Of a stretch of DNA of 64,000 nt, positions 54,067 through 61,901 are shown in pieces; the stretch's first letter is position 1, and each line of letters starts with the position of its first letter. Under the pieces are notes generated by a model. The model saw only the letters and a program-made list of their open reading frames with translations, did not search any database and was not told where the DNA came from. The stretch is from Heyndrickxia shackletonii (lineage in GTDB: Bacteria; Bacillota; Bacilli; Bacillales; Bacillaceae_C): positions 522,242 through 586,241 of the forward strand of contig NZ_LJJC01000015.1 of the NCBI RefSeq assembly GCF_001420715.1, given 5' to 3'. The position numbers and the translations under genes are program-made.

Positions 54067-55128
54067 TTAATTTGCCTTTTTCAATTGTTTGCTTCGCAGC
54101 TGACCGCATGCTGCATCGATATCTGTTCCGTGCTCCTGGCGAACAACACAGTTGATTCCATTTTTCTTTAATGTATCGTAGAAAGTCAGAATGGATTCCT
54201 TTGTGCTTCGTTTGTATTGAATATGCTCACTTACAGGATTGTATGGAATCAAGTTCACATAGGCAAGATGACGTTTATCTTTTAATAGTTTGGCAAGCTG
54301 TAATGCTTCTTCTTTATGATCATTTACATCATTTAATAAAATATATTCAAATGTAATGCGTCGATTTGTTTTTTCTAAATAATAATCGATAGCAGGCATT
54401 AGTTTTTCTAATGGGTATGCACGATTTATCTTCATAATTTGCGTACGAAGTTCATTATTTGGCGCATGTAAGGAAATTGCTAAGTTTACCTGTAGATCAA
54501 GATCCGCAAATTCGTAAATTTTCGGCGCAAGACCACTTGTAGAAACCGTAATGTGACGGGCACCAATCGCAAGACCTTTTGGATTATTAACGATTTTTAA
54601 GAAATTAACTAAGTTATCGAAGTTGTCAAATGGTTCGCCAATTCCCATTACCACAATATGACTCACTCGTTCACCGTTTCCTGCTTCGTCTAAGTGTTGT
54701 TGGACCTTCATGATTTGCTCCACAATTTCTCCGCTTACAAGGTCGCGATTTTTTCTGAGAATACCGCTTGCGCAGAAGGAGCACCCTATATTACAGCCAA
54801 CTTGTGTTGTCACACATACAGACAGACCATATTTTTGACGCATTAATACTGTTTCAATTAAATTTCCATCCTGTAATTGAGACAGTAATTTTACCGTTCC
54901 GTCTTTGGATTCTTGCTTTATTTGGATATTCAGTGTTTCAATATCGAAATGTTCTTCTAGTAATTGAAGACAGTCTTTATTAATATTTGTCATTTCAGAA
55001 AAGCTTGTTACACGTTTTTGATATAACCATTCCCACACTTGCGTAGCACGGAATTTCTTTTGTCCATGCTCTAAAAGCCATTCTGTAAGCTGATCTATTG
55101 TTAATCCGTAAATGGATTGCTTTGTCAT
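54067..55128 (-). CDS. rlmN: 23S rRNA (adenine-2503-C2)/tRNA methyltransferase RlmN
   Basis: A 353-residue radical SAM methyltransferase. The cluster motif is Cys112-x3-Cys116-x2-Cys119 ('[12 protein letters not shown]'), followed by '[15 protein letters not shown]', '[16 protein letters not shown]' and the resolving Cys in '[12 protein letters not shown]' near residue 340. It methylates C2 of A2503. The N-terminal helical domain '[19 protein letters not shown]' is also typical. Cfr, the resistance paralogue, has 'MGMGEALAN' and other differences, so RlmN fits better. Some Bacillus genomes carry more than one RlmN-type gene, so this may not be the only copy. No Shine-Dalgarno stronger than AGAGG precedes the ATG. 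Confidence 0.9.
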   Translation of the reverse strand: MTKQSIYGLTIDQLTEWLLEHGQKKFRATQVWEWLYQKRVTSFSEMTNINKDCLQLLEEHFDIETLNIQIKQESKDGTVKLLSQLQDGNLIETVLMRQKYGLSVCVTTQVGCNIGCSFCASGILRKNRDLVSGEIVEQIMKVQQHLDEAGNGERVSHIVVMGIGEPFDNFDNLVNFLKIVNNPKGLAIGARHITVSTSGLAPKIYEFADLDLQVNLAISLHAPNNELRTQIMKINRAYPLEKLMPAIDYYLEKTNRRITFEYILLNDVNDHKEEALQLAKLLKDKRHLAYVNLIPYNPVSEHIQYKRSTKESILTFYDTLKKNGINCVVRQEHGTDIDAACGQLRSKQLKKAN

Positions 55129-55560
55129 TTTAAAACCTCTTTTCGACAGTTTTATTGCAATACTATCTATTTTAACATGAATCTATGATGAATTTCTATT
55201 ATCTCTCAAAAGTCTATTATAACAATATTTCGCGGAAAATAAACACCCCAAATGATGATAAGATTGGATGAATGCTCCAATAAGAAAAGCCTAGGCGCTG
55301 GATCTAACGAACGGATTTCGGAGTCTCAGGTGAGACCAACGGAAACATAACTAGGCAGACATTGACCATTTAAGTTGCATGAATGGCAGTACTTTTCATA
55401 AAATTGATTATAGTATTAACCTTATTAAATAGTTGTTGCTTTTAATAAATTGTTTAAAATCCGAATTCCAGACCTAAAGAAGAAGTTTATAAGATTTACA
55501 ATTATTAAAAAGCAGCTTTGTTTAAGAAAAGTGCCATTAAAAATGAAAAGAGGTCATTGC
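55129..55560. other. Intergenic region, divergent rlmN and aldo/keto reductase promoters
   Basis: Holds a structured element at 55289-55356. The frame of the reductase is open upstream to 55450 but lacks ribosome sites there. Nothing else recognised. Confidence 0.5.
55289..55356. other. Unassigned nested inverted repeats
   Basis: GCCTAG (55289-55294) pairs with CTAGGC (55351-55356), and inside lies a perfect hairpin GTCTC-AGGT-GAGAC (55323-55336). GC content is above that of the surroundings. It matches no riboswitch I know; it may be a small RNA, a leader structure or repeat debris. Confidence 0.35.
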
Positions 55561-56538
55561 ATGCGTATTATGCCTTTAGAAAAGCGAAAGATTTCATCTA
55601 GCAGAATGGTTTTAGGCTGCATGGGGTTTGGAGGCAGCTGGGATAACAGCCCAATTTCCAACGAGGATGTTTTAAAAGGAGAAAAAGCAGTTGATGCCGC
55701 TCTATCAACCGGAATTACCATGTTTGATCATGCGAATATTTACACAAGAGGTAAGGCAGAAAAAGTGTTTGGTGAAATTTTAAAATCACAGCCTGGACTT
55801 CGCGAGAAAATTGTAATTCAAAGTAAGTGCGGCATTCGCTTTCAAGATGAGCATGCTCCTGGCCGATATGATTTTTCCAAAGAGCATATTTTGAATTCCG
55901 TTGATGAAATATTATCAAGACTTGGTGTGCAATACTTAGACTTGCTATTATTGCATCGTCCAGACCCATTAATGGAGCCCGAAGAAGTTGGTGAGGCTTT
56001 TGCAAAGTTAGAGCTTTCAGGCAAAGTACGCCATTTTGGTGTTTCCAATATGAACATGGGACAAATTCAATTACTTCAGGCATACTGTGACGTTCCATTG
56101 ATTGTTAATCAGCTTGAAATGAGTTTACATAAGCTTGACTGGGTGGAGCAAGGAGTATTGGTCAATCAAAAAGCAGGACTTGGCACCCGTTTTGCGGAAG
56201 GGTTAATAGAATACAGCATGGTGAGTGATATTCAAATTCAAGCGTGGTCGCCATTGGCAAGGGGTATATATACCGGGAATGAAAGCTTAAGTTTAACGGA
56301 AGCCGATATAAAAACAAAAGAATTAGTAGAAAAAATGGCACTTGAAAAAGAGACTACCCGGGAGGCAATTGTTCTCGGCTGGTTATTGCGGCATCCGGCT
56401 AAAATTCAGCCAGTGATTGGAACAACTGACCCTGAACGCATTAAAAATTGTGAAGATGCTGTTCGTCAAGCGGAGCAAATGACAAGGGAAGAATGGTATT
56501 CGTTATATGTTGCATCCCGTGGAAACGCAATGCCGTAA
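55561..56538 (+). CDS. Aldo/keto reductase (YdhF-like)
   Basis: A 325-residue NADPH-dependent oxidoreductase with the AKR barrel. Catalytic tetrad: Asp and Tyr in 'GITMFDHANIYTRGKAE', Lys in 'VIQSKCGIRF', His in 'LLLLHRPDPLM'. The phosphate-binding C-terminal motif is 'GWLLRHPAKIQPVIGTTDPERI'. ATG at 55561 follows AGAGG. The best-known close relatives are YdhF-type oxidoreductases. The physiological substrate is unknown, and the gene stands alone. Confidence 0.9.
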   Translation: MRIMPLEKRKISSSRMVLGCMGFGGSWDNSPISNEDVLKGEKAVDAALSTGITMFDHANIYTRGKAEKVFGEILKSQPGLREKIVIQSKCGIRFQDEHAPGRYDFSKEHILNSVDEILSRLGVQYLDLLLLHRPDPLMEPEEVGEAFAKLELSGKVRHFGVSNMNMGQIQLLQAYCDVPLIVNQLEMSLHKLDWVEQGVLVNQKAGLGTRFAEGLIEYSMVSDIQIQAWSPLARGIYTGNESLSLTEADIKTKELVEKMALEKETTREAIVLGWLLRHPAKIQPVIGTTDPERIKNCEDAVRQAEQMTREEWYSLYVASRGNAMP

Positions 56539-56587
56539 ATTTATTCAGCCTTTTTAGAGAAAAATATAAAGCAACATACCAATAAGT

Positions 56588-56617
56588 AAACCAAATCACT
56601 ATGCGATTTGGTTTTTC
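56588..56617 (+). terminator. Terminator after the aldo/keto reductase gene
   Basis: AACCAAATC / GATTTGGTT, a 9-bp perfect stem with a 7-base loop, followed by TTTCTTATT. Confidence 0.85.
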
Positions 56618-56694
56618 TTATTCCCTTTAGATTAGCGATTGGTGATGGTTATATATGAAATCGCCTAGTAAATCGAATCCTGCTTGACTTAACG

Positions 56695-56780
56695 CGCTCC
56701 CTCGAACCAATTTAATGTCACTCTCGCGTTTTTATACGTGCCCCCTCTCCCAGTCAATGTAACCCATTTTCTTTTTTATG
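56695..56780. repeat. 86-bp imperfect direct repeat, left copy
   Basis: Begins CGCTCCCTC and contains CCAATTTAATGT and GTCAATGTAACCCAT. It aligns without gaps, at roughly 80 percent by eye, with 57240-57325. Together the copies bracket the 103-bp array. Confidence 0.75.
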
Positions 56781-56784
56781 TCAG

Positions 56785-57140
56785 TGCTGAAAAATGAGAG
56801 GAAAACGCTGAACTTTTTGATTGAAACGCTGAAAAAACAGATAAGAATGTTGAAGTCGAAGAGGATTGTTGAAAAAAATGAGGAGAGTGCTGAAAAATGA
56901 GTGGAAAACGCTGAACTTTTGGATTAATACGCTGAAAAAACAGATAAGAATGCTGAAGTCGAAAAGGATTGCTGATAAAAATGATGAGAGTGCTGAAAAA
57001 TAAGGGAAAAACGCTGAACTTTTGGATCAAAACGCTGAAAAAATAGGTAAGAATGCTGAAGTCGAAGAGGATTGTTCAAAAAAATGAGGAGAGTGCTGAA
57101 AAATGTGAGGAAAACGCTGAACTTTTGAAAAAAATACTGA
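56785..57140. repeat. 103-bp tandem repeat array with 21-bp sub-period
   Basis: Units start at 56785, 56888, 56991 and 57094, exactly 103 bases apart, with a partial fourth copy. Each unit holds five GCTGAA/GTTGAA motifs spaced 21, 21, 21, 19 and 21 bases, so the unit looks like a fused series of ~21-bp steps. Frames crossing it are Phe/Ser/Gln-rich on the minus strand and lack ribosome sites. I consider it non-coding. Confidence 0.9.
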
Positions 57141-57239
57141 ACTATTAAATAGAAATGTAAAAAAATTTAATAAGGATATCTTGTAAGAAAATAGAATAGT
57201 TTAAAAGGAATACAATGAAAGGTTGCCTTGGCCGTTTTT

Positions 57240-57325
57240 CGCTCCCTCCATCCAATTTATTGTGACCCTTGCATTTTTCTACGTGGCCTTTCTTCTGGTC
57301 AATGTAACCCATATTCCTTTTTAAG
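57240..57325. repeat. 86-bp imperfect direct repeat, right copy
   Basis: Same orientation as 56695-56780, offset 545 bases. Differences are scattered substitutions, so the duplication is old. Confidence 0.75.
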
Positions 57326-57365
57326 TTCCTTGGCTGTTTTTTCAATTTGTTATTATCATTTTAGA

Positions 57366-57415
57366 TATAATACTTTCCGACATATCCCCATTGAATTTTT
57401 CGTACGAACGTACTA
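57366..57415 (+). promoter_or_regulatory. Promoter and candidate TetR operator
   Basis: A TATAAT -10 at 57366-57371 (no strong -35) is followed at 57399-57415 by TTCGTACGAACGTACTA, which holds the palindrome TCGTACGA and a repeat of CGTAC. The site lies just before the TetR-type gene, fitting autorepression. Confidence 0.5.
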
Positions 57416-57425
57416 AAATTAAAAC

Positions 57426-58058
57426 ATGAATACAAAAAATAAAACAAATGAACAAAAGGAATTATCATTTATCGAAAAGGCAAGAAGAACTCAAATTGTA
57501 GAATGTACAATTGAGACTATTTCTGAATTGGGTTATGCGCAGGCATCATTAGGACAAATCGCAAAACGTGCAAATATAAGTAAGGGGATCATTTCTTATC
57601 ATTTTTCAAACAAAGAGGAATTACTTGAGCAAGTAGTAATGGAATATTATTTAGCATGTCAATCTTTTATAAGCCCGCAAATAGAAGCAGAATCATCTGC
57701 CAGAGGCAAACTTATTAAGTACATCGAATCAAATTTGAATTTTGTTAATGAAAATCGAAAGCATGTATTTGCGGTTATAGAGATTGTATCTAATGAGAGA
57801 ACGGAGGATGGAAAACTAAGGTTTGCTGCTGAACATGATGAAACTATATTCCTTCCAATTGAAAATATTCTTCGCATGGGGATGGAGGAAGGAATTTTCA
57901 GAGAGTTTTCTTCTCTATCAGCAAGAGTAATGGCTTTAACCATTAGGAATGCCATTGACGGATTTAGCATTGAATTAATGAGAAATCCCCAATTAAGGGT
58001 TAAGGATTATATTATAGAGTTAATGACAATCTTTGATAGGGCAACTCAAAAGATATGA
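57426..58058 (+). CDS. TetR/AcrR family transcriptional regulator
   Basis: A 210-residue regulator: helix-turn-helix 'RTQIVECTIETISELGYAQASLGQIAKRANISKGIISYHFSNKEELLEQVV' then a helical ligand domain ('SSARGKLIKYIESNLNFVNENRKHVFAVIEIV', 'FSSLSARVMALTIRNAIDGF'). The ATG at 57426 has no clear ribosome site, only AAAATTAAAAC; no better in-frame start is visible. A palindromic GTAC-rich element lies directly upstream. No transporter follows; the only neighbour is a small zinc-ribbon gene, so the regulated target is unknown. Confidence 0.88.
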   Translation: MNTKNKTNEQKELSFIEKARRTQIVECTIETISELGYAQASLGQIAKRANISKGIISYHFSNKEELLEQVVMEYYLACQSFISPQIEAESSARGKLIKYIESNLNFVNENRKHVFAVIEIVSNERTEDGKLRFAAEHDETIFLPIENILRMGMEEGIFREFSSLSARVMALTIRNAIDGFSIELMRNPQLRVKDYIIELMTIFDRATQKI

Positions 58059-58078
58059 ATAATTTGAGGGGAATGAAA

Positions 58079-58252
58079 ATGTTTTCTTATGACGTAATTT
58101 GTTGTAGTTGCCGGAAAGTTTTTAAAGTGTATGAAGGAACTAGAAAGTACCAATTATACAAAGAAAATAAGAAGAGTGTATTTTGTTGTGAAGACTGCAA
58201 CCATAATATCCGTCTTGAAGCAATTAAATACTTTTTTAGGTATAAAGGCTGA
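58079..58252 (+). CDS. Small zinc-ribbon protein (DUF2197/YlaI-like)
   Basis: A 57-residue protein with two Cys pairs, 'CCSCRKVFKVYEG' and 'FCCEDCNHNIR', spaced as in a zinc ribbon, ending in a basic helix. The pattern recalls small Bacillus YlaI-type (DUF2197) proteins. GAGGGGA lies 7 bases before the ATG at 58079; the frame also opens at 58055, overlapping the TetR stop by four bases. It is probably cotranscribed with the TetR-type gene. Function unknown. Confidence 0.7.
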   Translation: MFSYDVICCSCRKVFKVYEGTRKYQLYKENKKSVFCCEDCNHNIRLEAIKYFFRYKG

Positions 58253-58290
58253 GCATTTTGGGAACAGTCCCTTTAGTAAAATTACACACA

Positions 58291-58322
58291 AAAACGCATG
58301 AATCATCATATTCATGCGTTTT
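58291..58322. terminator. Bidirectional terminator
   Basis: AAAACGCATGAAT / ATTCATGCGTTTT, a 13-bp perfect stem with a 6-base loop, after the zinc-ribbon gene and facing the AmiS/UreI gene. Confidence 0.85.
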
Positions 58323-58394
58323 AACTTGCTAATTTAGATCCTATTTCTACGTGAGACCTGTTTCTTTTTAAGTTCCATATTACTCAAAAACAAC

Positions 58395-59048
58395 TCATGA
58401 CGAAACCGATAAGTCCTGTTCATTTTTTCGATTATTGGCTGCTAACATTATTTTTCCTGTGCAAAAACAGAAATAAACCAATGAAATCACTTGAACATAG
58501 ATCCATATGTTTGAGACATACTCCATTTTCCATGCCCCTGTTAAAGATAAAAGAGAAGGAATCGTAAGAGTAACCCACGATTGAACAAATGCAACCTTAC
58601 CTATATAAACATCTATTTTTTTATTTAGTGCCATGGATAAAAAGAATAAGAACCATAAATAAGCCCACATAGCCCATGTTAATGTGTTAATGATGTCATG
58701 ATTGTGGACAAGGGATAGGATCATATAAACAACGGCTATAATAGATACCCATAGGGAAAACCACCCTAATCCACTTCCATCAATGCCAGTCAGATTAATG
58801 ATTCCTACAAATAAATAAGTTAGCCCGAAGAGAAATACACAGGCCAAATTAAAAATCGTCCAATGATCTTGATCAGATACAGCGATTAAATAAATAGGAA
58901 AAATAATTTGTAGTAGCCCTACAAACAAATTGAAGACTCCTACACTCTTATTATCTGCTTTGCCAAGTAACATTAAACTATTCAAAAATAATGTTGCTCC
59001 GGATAATAATAAACCAACGTCACCCATATAGAATGCTGTGAAAAACAT
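58395..59048 (-). CDS. AmiS/UreI family urea or short-chain amide channel
   Basis: A 217-residue inner-membrane protein with about seven helices of the AmiS/UreI family, which conduct urea or short amides. Family traits: 'GDVGLLLSGATLFLNSLMLLG', 'NLFVGLLQIIFPIYLI', 'GLTYLFVGIINLTGIDGSGLGWFSLWVS' and 'TLTWAMWAYLWFLFFLSMAL'. No urease or amidase gene lies in the window, which is unusual because these channels normally sit beside the enzyme. The ATG at 59048 has a weak GGTGA; a strong AGAGGTG serves a two-codon frame just upstream (59066-59058). Confidence 0.88.
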   Translation of the reverse strand: MFFTAFYMGDVGLLLSGATLFLNSLMLLGKADNKSVGVFNLFVGLLQIIFPIYLIAVSDQDHWTIFNLACVFLFGLTYLFVGIINLTGIDGSGLGWFSLWVSIIAVVYMILSLVHNHDIINTLTWAMWAYLWFLFFLSMALNKKIDVYIGKVAFVQSWVTLTIPSLLSLTGAWKMEYVSNIWIYVQVISLVYFCFCTGKIMLAANNRKNEQDLSVSS

Positions 59049-59057
59049 CGTCGTTTA

Positions 59058-59066
59058 TCACCGCAT
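59058..59066 (-). other. Minimal leader frame ATG-CGG-TGA before the AmiS/UreI gene
   Basis: GAGAGGTGAAATA is followed by ATG CGG TGA, and the channel ATG comes 9 bases after that stop. The strong ribosome site is best placed for the mini-frame, so channel translation may depend on reinitiation. Confidence 0.4.
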
Positions 59067-59127
59067 TATTTCACCTCTCTTTATATTGTTTCTTGCGCTT
59101 GATGGGAATTTCTGAATATGGAATGAA

Positions 59128-59172
59128 AAAGAAAAAAGCAATTCCTATGTATTTAATAGGAAATGCCTTTTT
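59128..59172 (-). terminator. Terminator after nupC (copy 2)
   Basis: On the minus strand GGCATTTCCTA pairs with TAGGAATTGCT (one mismatch) around TTAAATACA, followed by TTTTTTC. Confidence 0.75.
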
Positions 59173-59182
59173 CCATTTTTCA

Positions 59183-60361
59183 TTACAAAATAAAGCTAAC
59201 AATAATAGCGGATAAAACACTTACCAATGTTGCACCAAACAGAAGCTTTAGTCCAAAGCGTGCAACGACGTTACCTTGCTTTTCACTCAACCCTTTCACT
59301 GCTCCTGAAATAATCCCAATGGAAGAGAAGTTTGCAAAAGATACAAGGAAAACCGAAATAATTCCAAGAGATCTAGGACTTAAGCTATCTTTAATTTTCG
59401 TTAAATCTATCATGGCCACAAATTCATTGGTTACAAGCTTTGTTGCCATAATTCCTCCTGCTTTCACTATTTCCCCAGCCGGAATACCCATTAAAAATGC
59501 GACTGGAGCAAAGATGTATCCTAGTATTTGCTGGAAGGAAATGCCAAAAATTAAATCGAAAACATTATCAATTGCAGCCATTAATGCAACGAAACCAATT
59601 AACATTGCACCAACGATGATTGCTACTTTAAAACCATCCATAATATATTCGCCCAGCATTTCAAAAAAGCTTTGTTTTTCTTCCTGGATTTCTAATATAT
59701 CTTCTTTGCTATCTACTGTATATGGATTGATAATAGAAGATATAATAAATCCTCCGAATAAGTTAATGACTAACGCTGTTACAACATATTTCGGTTCGAT
59801 CATCGTCATATATGCACCAACGATAGACATAGAAACGGTTGACATTGCAGATGCACATAAAGTATACAAACGATGCTTAGGTAAATGGTGTAATTGTTTT
59901 TTTAGTGTGATAAATACCTCTGATTGTCCAACCATTAAGGAGGCAACCGCATTATAAGATTCCAATTTTCCCATACCATTAATTTTACTTATCAGCAACC
60001 CGATCCCTTTCATAATAAACGGAAGGATTTTAAGATATTGAAAGATTCCTATTAACACAGAGATAAAAATGATTGGCAGTAAGACATTTAAGAAGAAAGG
60101 TGCTTCCCCTTTGTTGGCGATTCCGCCAAAAACAAACGAAACTCCTTCATTTGCATATTCTAATAACTTAGTGAAAACATCCGCGATTCCTTTAATAATA
60201 AGTAATCCAAATTTAGTATTTAATAATAAATACGACAAAGCTAACTGAATCACAATCATAATCACAATCGGTTTATATTTGATCCCTTTACGGTTATTAC
60301 TTGCCAGAAATGCTAGACCGAGAACGACTATAATTCCGAGAATGGAAATTAGATATTTCAT
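59183..60361 (-). CDS. nupC: Concentrative nucleoside transporter NupC (copy 2, deo operon)
   Basis: A 392-residue CNT-family symporter importing pyrimidine or (deoxy)nucleosides. It is closely similar over its whole length to copy 1 at 16118-17299, with the same motifs '[22 protein letters not shown]', '[17 protein letters not shown]' and '[22 protein letters not shown]'. It closes the deoC-cdd-nupC unit, so imported deoxycytidine can be deaminated by Cdd and the resulting sugar phosphate cleaved by DeoC. AGGAGAGA-like site before the ATG. Confidence 0.93.
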   Translation of the reverse strand: MKYLISILGIIVVLGLAFLASNNRKGIKYKPIVIMIVIQLALSYLLLNTKFGLLIIKGIADVFTKLLEYANEGVSFVFGGIANKGEAPFFLNVLLPIIFISVLIGIFQYLKILPFIMKGIGLLISKINGMGKLESYNAVASLMVGQSEVFITLKKQLHHLPKHRLYTLCASAMSTVSMSIVGAYMTMIEPKYVVTALVINLFGGFIISSIINPYTVDSKEDILEIQEEKQSFFEMLGEYIMDGFKVAIIVGAMLIGFVALMAAIDNVFDLIFGISFQQILGYIFAPVAFLMGIPAGEIVKAGGIMATKLVTNEFVAMIDLTKIKDSLSPRSLGIISVFLVSFANFSSIGIISGAVKGLSEKQGNVVARFGLKLLFGATLVSVLSAIIVSFIL

Positions 60362-60451
60362 TATTGTCTCTCCTAGTTGTAGTTTTTAAGTTCAATTGGA
60401 TACGGTTACAAAACAATTAAAAATATTAGTGCTATAGATTAAACAAATTAT

Positions 60452-60850
60452 TTATTTTATTAAATCTTTTTTGGAAAAAAAGCCAGGTAAAAGTTCATTA
60501 ATGGTTGTTTCCACAAAATCACCATTTAAATTAGCCAGGATAATTTTCGTATTGTCATCACTGAACTCTGCAATAACTTGACGGCAAGCACCACATGGGG
60601 AAATAGGCCCTTCCGTATCTCCAACAATCGCAATTGCTTTAACACGATTTTCCCCTTCTGAAACCGCTTTAAAAATCGCTGTTCTTTCCGCACAATTTGT
60701 TAAACCATAGGAGGCATTTTCAATATTGCAACCAAGGTAAAGTTTATCATTTTCCGTTAACAAAGCAGCGCCAACCTGAAATGATGAGTACGGAACATAC
60801 GCCTTTTGCCGAGCTTCTATCGCTTGTTCTATCAGCCAATTTACATTCAT
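60452..60850 (-). CDS. cdd: Cytidine deaminase
   Basis: A 132-residue homotetrameric-type enzyme converting cytidine and deoxycytidine to uridine and deoxyuridine. Zinc site: Cys53-Ala-Glu55 ('TNCAERTAI', Glu as proton shuttle) and Cys86-x2-Cys89 ('SPCGACRQV'). 'YVPYSSFQVGAALLT' is the usual N-terminal motif. In B. subtilis cdd lies elsewhere; here it sits inside the deo operon between deoC and nupC. A hairpin-forming 117-bp element separates it from deoC. Confidence 0.95.
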   Translation of the reverse strand: MNVNWLIEQAIEARQKAYVPYSSFQVGAALLTENDKLYLGCNIENASYGLTNCAERTAIFKAVSEGENRVKAIAIVGDTEGPISPCGACRQVIAEFSDDNTKIILANLNGDFVETTINELLPGFFSKKDLIK

Positions 60851-60873
60851 CCTTCATTCTCCTCTCTAAAAAC

Positions 60874-60990
60874 CAAGGCACTTTTCTTAAACTTTGTTGG
60901 CTTTTTCAGTGACAATAACTATTTTAAAGAAAACAATATTGGTTTCCCCATTCCAGGGAATGGATACCTCGTTTAAGAAAAGATGCCTTG
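60874..60990. repeat. 117-bp element with ~20-bp inverted ends between deoC and cdd
   Basis: CAAGGCACTTTTCTTAAAC (60874-60892) is inverted at 60971-60990 as GTTTAAGAAAAGATGCCTTG, with one base bulged. Inside is a smaller hairpin CCATTCC-AGG-GAATGG-type. On the minus strand the outer stem is followed by TTTTTAG. It could be a MITE-like insertion, an mRNA-stabilising structure or a partial terminator inside the operon. Confidence 0.65.
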
Positions 60991-61017
60991 AAACTAAACT
61001 TAATATAAATCAATCAA

Positions 61018-61689
61018 TTAATAAGAAGATGTTGATGTTTGACCGTTTACAATAGCAACACCGGAGCTTGCACCTATACGTGTAGCACCTGCATTCACCA
61101 TATTTTCTGCGTCCTCCAAGCTTCTCACACCGCCAGAAGCCTTAACTCCAATTGTTGGACCTACAACTTTTCTCATTAATGCCACATCTTCTGCTGTTGC
61201 TCCACCTGTGGAGAACCCAGTTGATGTTTTCACAAAATCAGCACCTGCTTTAACGGACAACTCACATGCCTTTTCCTTTTCCTCATTAGTTAAAAGGCAA
61301 GTTTCAATAATAACTTTAGTTAAAGCTTTGCCCTTTGCAGCTTCTACAACCGCTTTGATATCTTTTTCAACCATGTCATACTGCTTGTCCTTTAAAGCCC
61401 CGATATTAATGACCATATCGATTTCAGTAGCACCGTTTTCAATGGCGTTATTTGCTTCAAACGCTTTAACCTCTGTTGTAGTTGCTCCAAGCGGAAAACC
61501 GATTACCGTACACACTTTAACAGGTGTTCCTTCTAATATTTCTGCAGCCGTTTTTACCCAAGTTGGATTGACACAAACGGATGCAAATGAATATTCTTTT
61601 GCTTCCTCTGCTAATTTTTGAATTTCTGCTTTCGTTGCATCTGCTTTTAACAAAGTATGGTCAATCATTTTGGCTAAAGAATGATTCAT
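61018..61689 (-). CDS. deoC: Deoxyribose-phosphate aldolase
   Basis: A 223-residue class I aldolase splitting 2-deoxyribose-5-phosphate into glyceraldehyde-3-phosphate and acetaldehyde. Active-site residues: Asp91 in '[12 protein letters not shown]', the Schiff-base Lys154 in '[14 protein letters not shown]' and Lys183 in '[10 protein letters not shown]'. It is the first gene of deoC-cdd-nupC. Its promoter (61777-61805) overlaps one of two direct-repeat operators for the neighbouring SorC/DeoR-type regulator. A GGAGG-type site precedes the ATG. Confidence 0.96.
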   Translation of the reverse strand: MNHSLAKMIDHTLLKADATKAEIQKLAEEAKEYSFASVCVNPTWVKTAAEILEGTPVKVCTVIGFPLGATTTEVKAFEANNAIENGATEIDMVINIGALKDKQYDMVEKDIKAVVEAAKGKALTKVIIETCLLTNEEKEKACELSVKAGADFVKTSTGFSTGGATAEDVALMRKVVGPTIGVKASGGVRSLEDAENMVNAGATRIGASSGVAIVNGQTSTSSY

Positions 61690-61776
61690 CTTACTATTCC
61701 TCCCTTTTTCTCGTTACTAATTTATCAACTATATGAAAACGATTTTATGAATTAATCTGAAAACCTTTACACAAGT

Positions 61777-61805
61777 ACTATACCAAGAGATAGAACAATT
61801 GTAAA
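61777..61805 (-). promoter_or_regulatory. deoC promoter with DeoR operator overlapping -35
   Basis: Minus strand TTTACA (61805-61800), 17-base spacer, TATAGT (61782-61777). Operator 1, GAACAATTGTAAA (61793-61805 on the plus strand), covers the -35. Confidence 0.8.
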
Positions 61806-61814
61806 TATTGACTT

Positions 61815-61827
61815 GAACAAATGTAAA
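61815..61827. promoter_or_regulatory. DeoR operator 2 before deoC
   Basis: GAACAAATGTAAA, 22 bp (two helical turns) upstream of operator 1 and in the same orientation. B. subtilis DeoR is known to use a repeated operator of this kind. Confidence 0.7.
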
Positions 61828-61857
61828 AATCAAATTCTTCCAGAGGTTAAATTTTTA

Positions 61858-61898
61858 CAAAATGAAAGCTCTCAGTTCCCTCTGAGAGCTTTCATTAT
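61858..61898 (-). terminator. Terminator after deoR
   Basis: AATGAAAGCTCTCAG / CTGAGAGCTTTCATT, a 15-bp stem with a short loop, AT-rich flanks. It separates deoR from the deoC promoter. Confidence 0.88.
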
Positions 61899-61901
61899 TA
61901 A

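Noticed and set aside
54067-55128. Cfr-type resistance methyltransferase instead of RlmN
   Set aside because: The N-terminal domain and motifs such as [10 protein letters not shown] are RlmN-like; Cfr-typical sequence is absent.
56776-57030. Phe/Ser-rich minus-strand frame in the 103-bp array
   Set aside because: Low complexity and driven by the repeat; no ribosome site.
59163-59957. 264-residue plus-strand frame opposite nupC copy 2
   Set aside because: Antisense shadow of a well-supported transporter gene; also seen opposite the other nupC copy.
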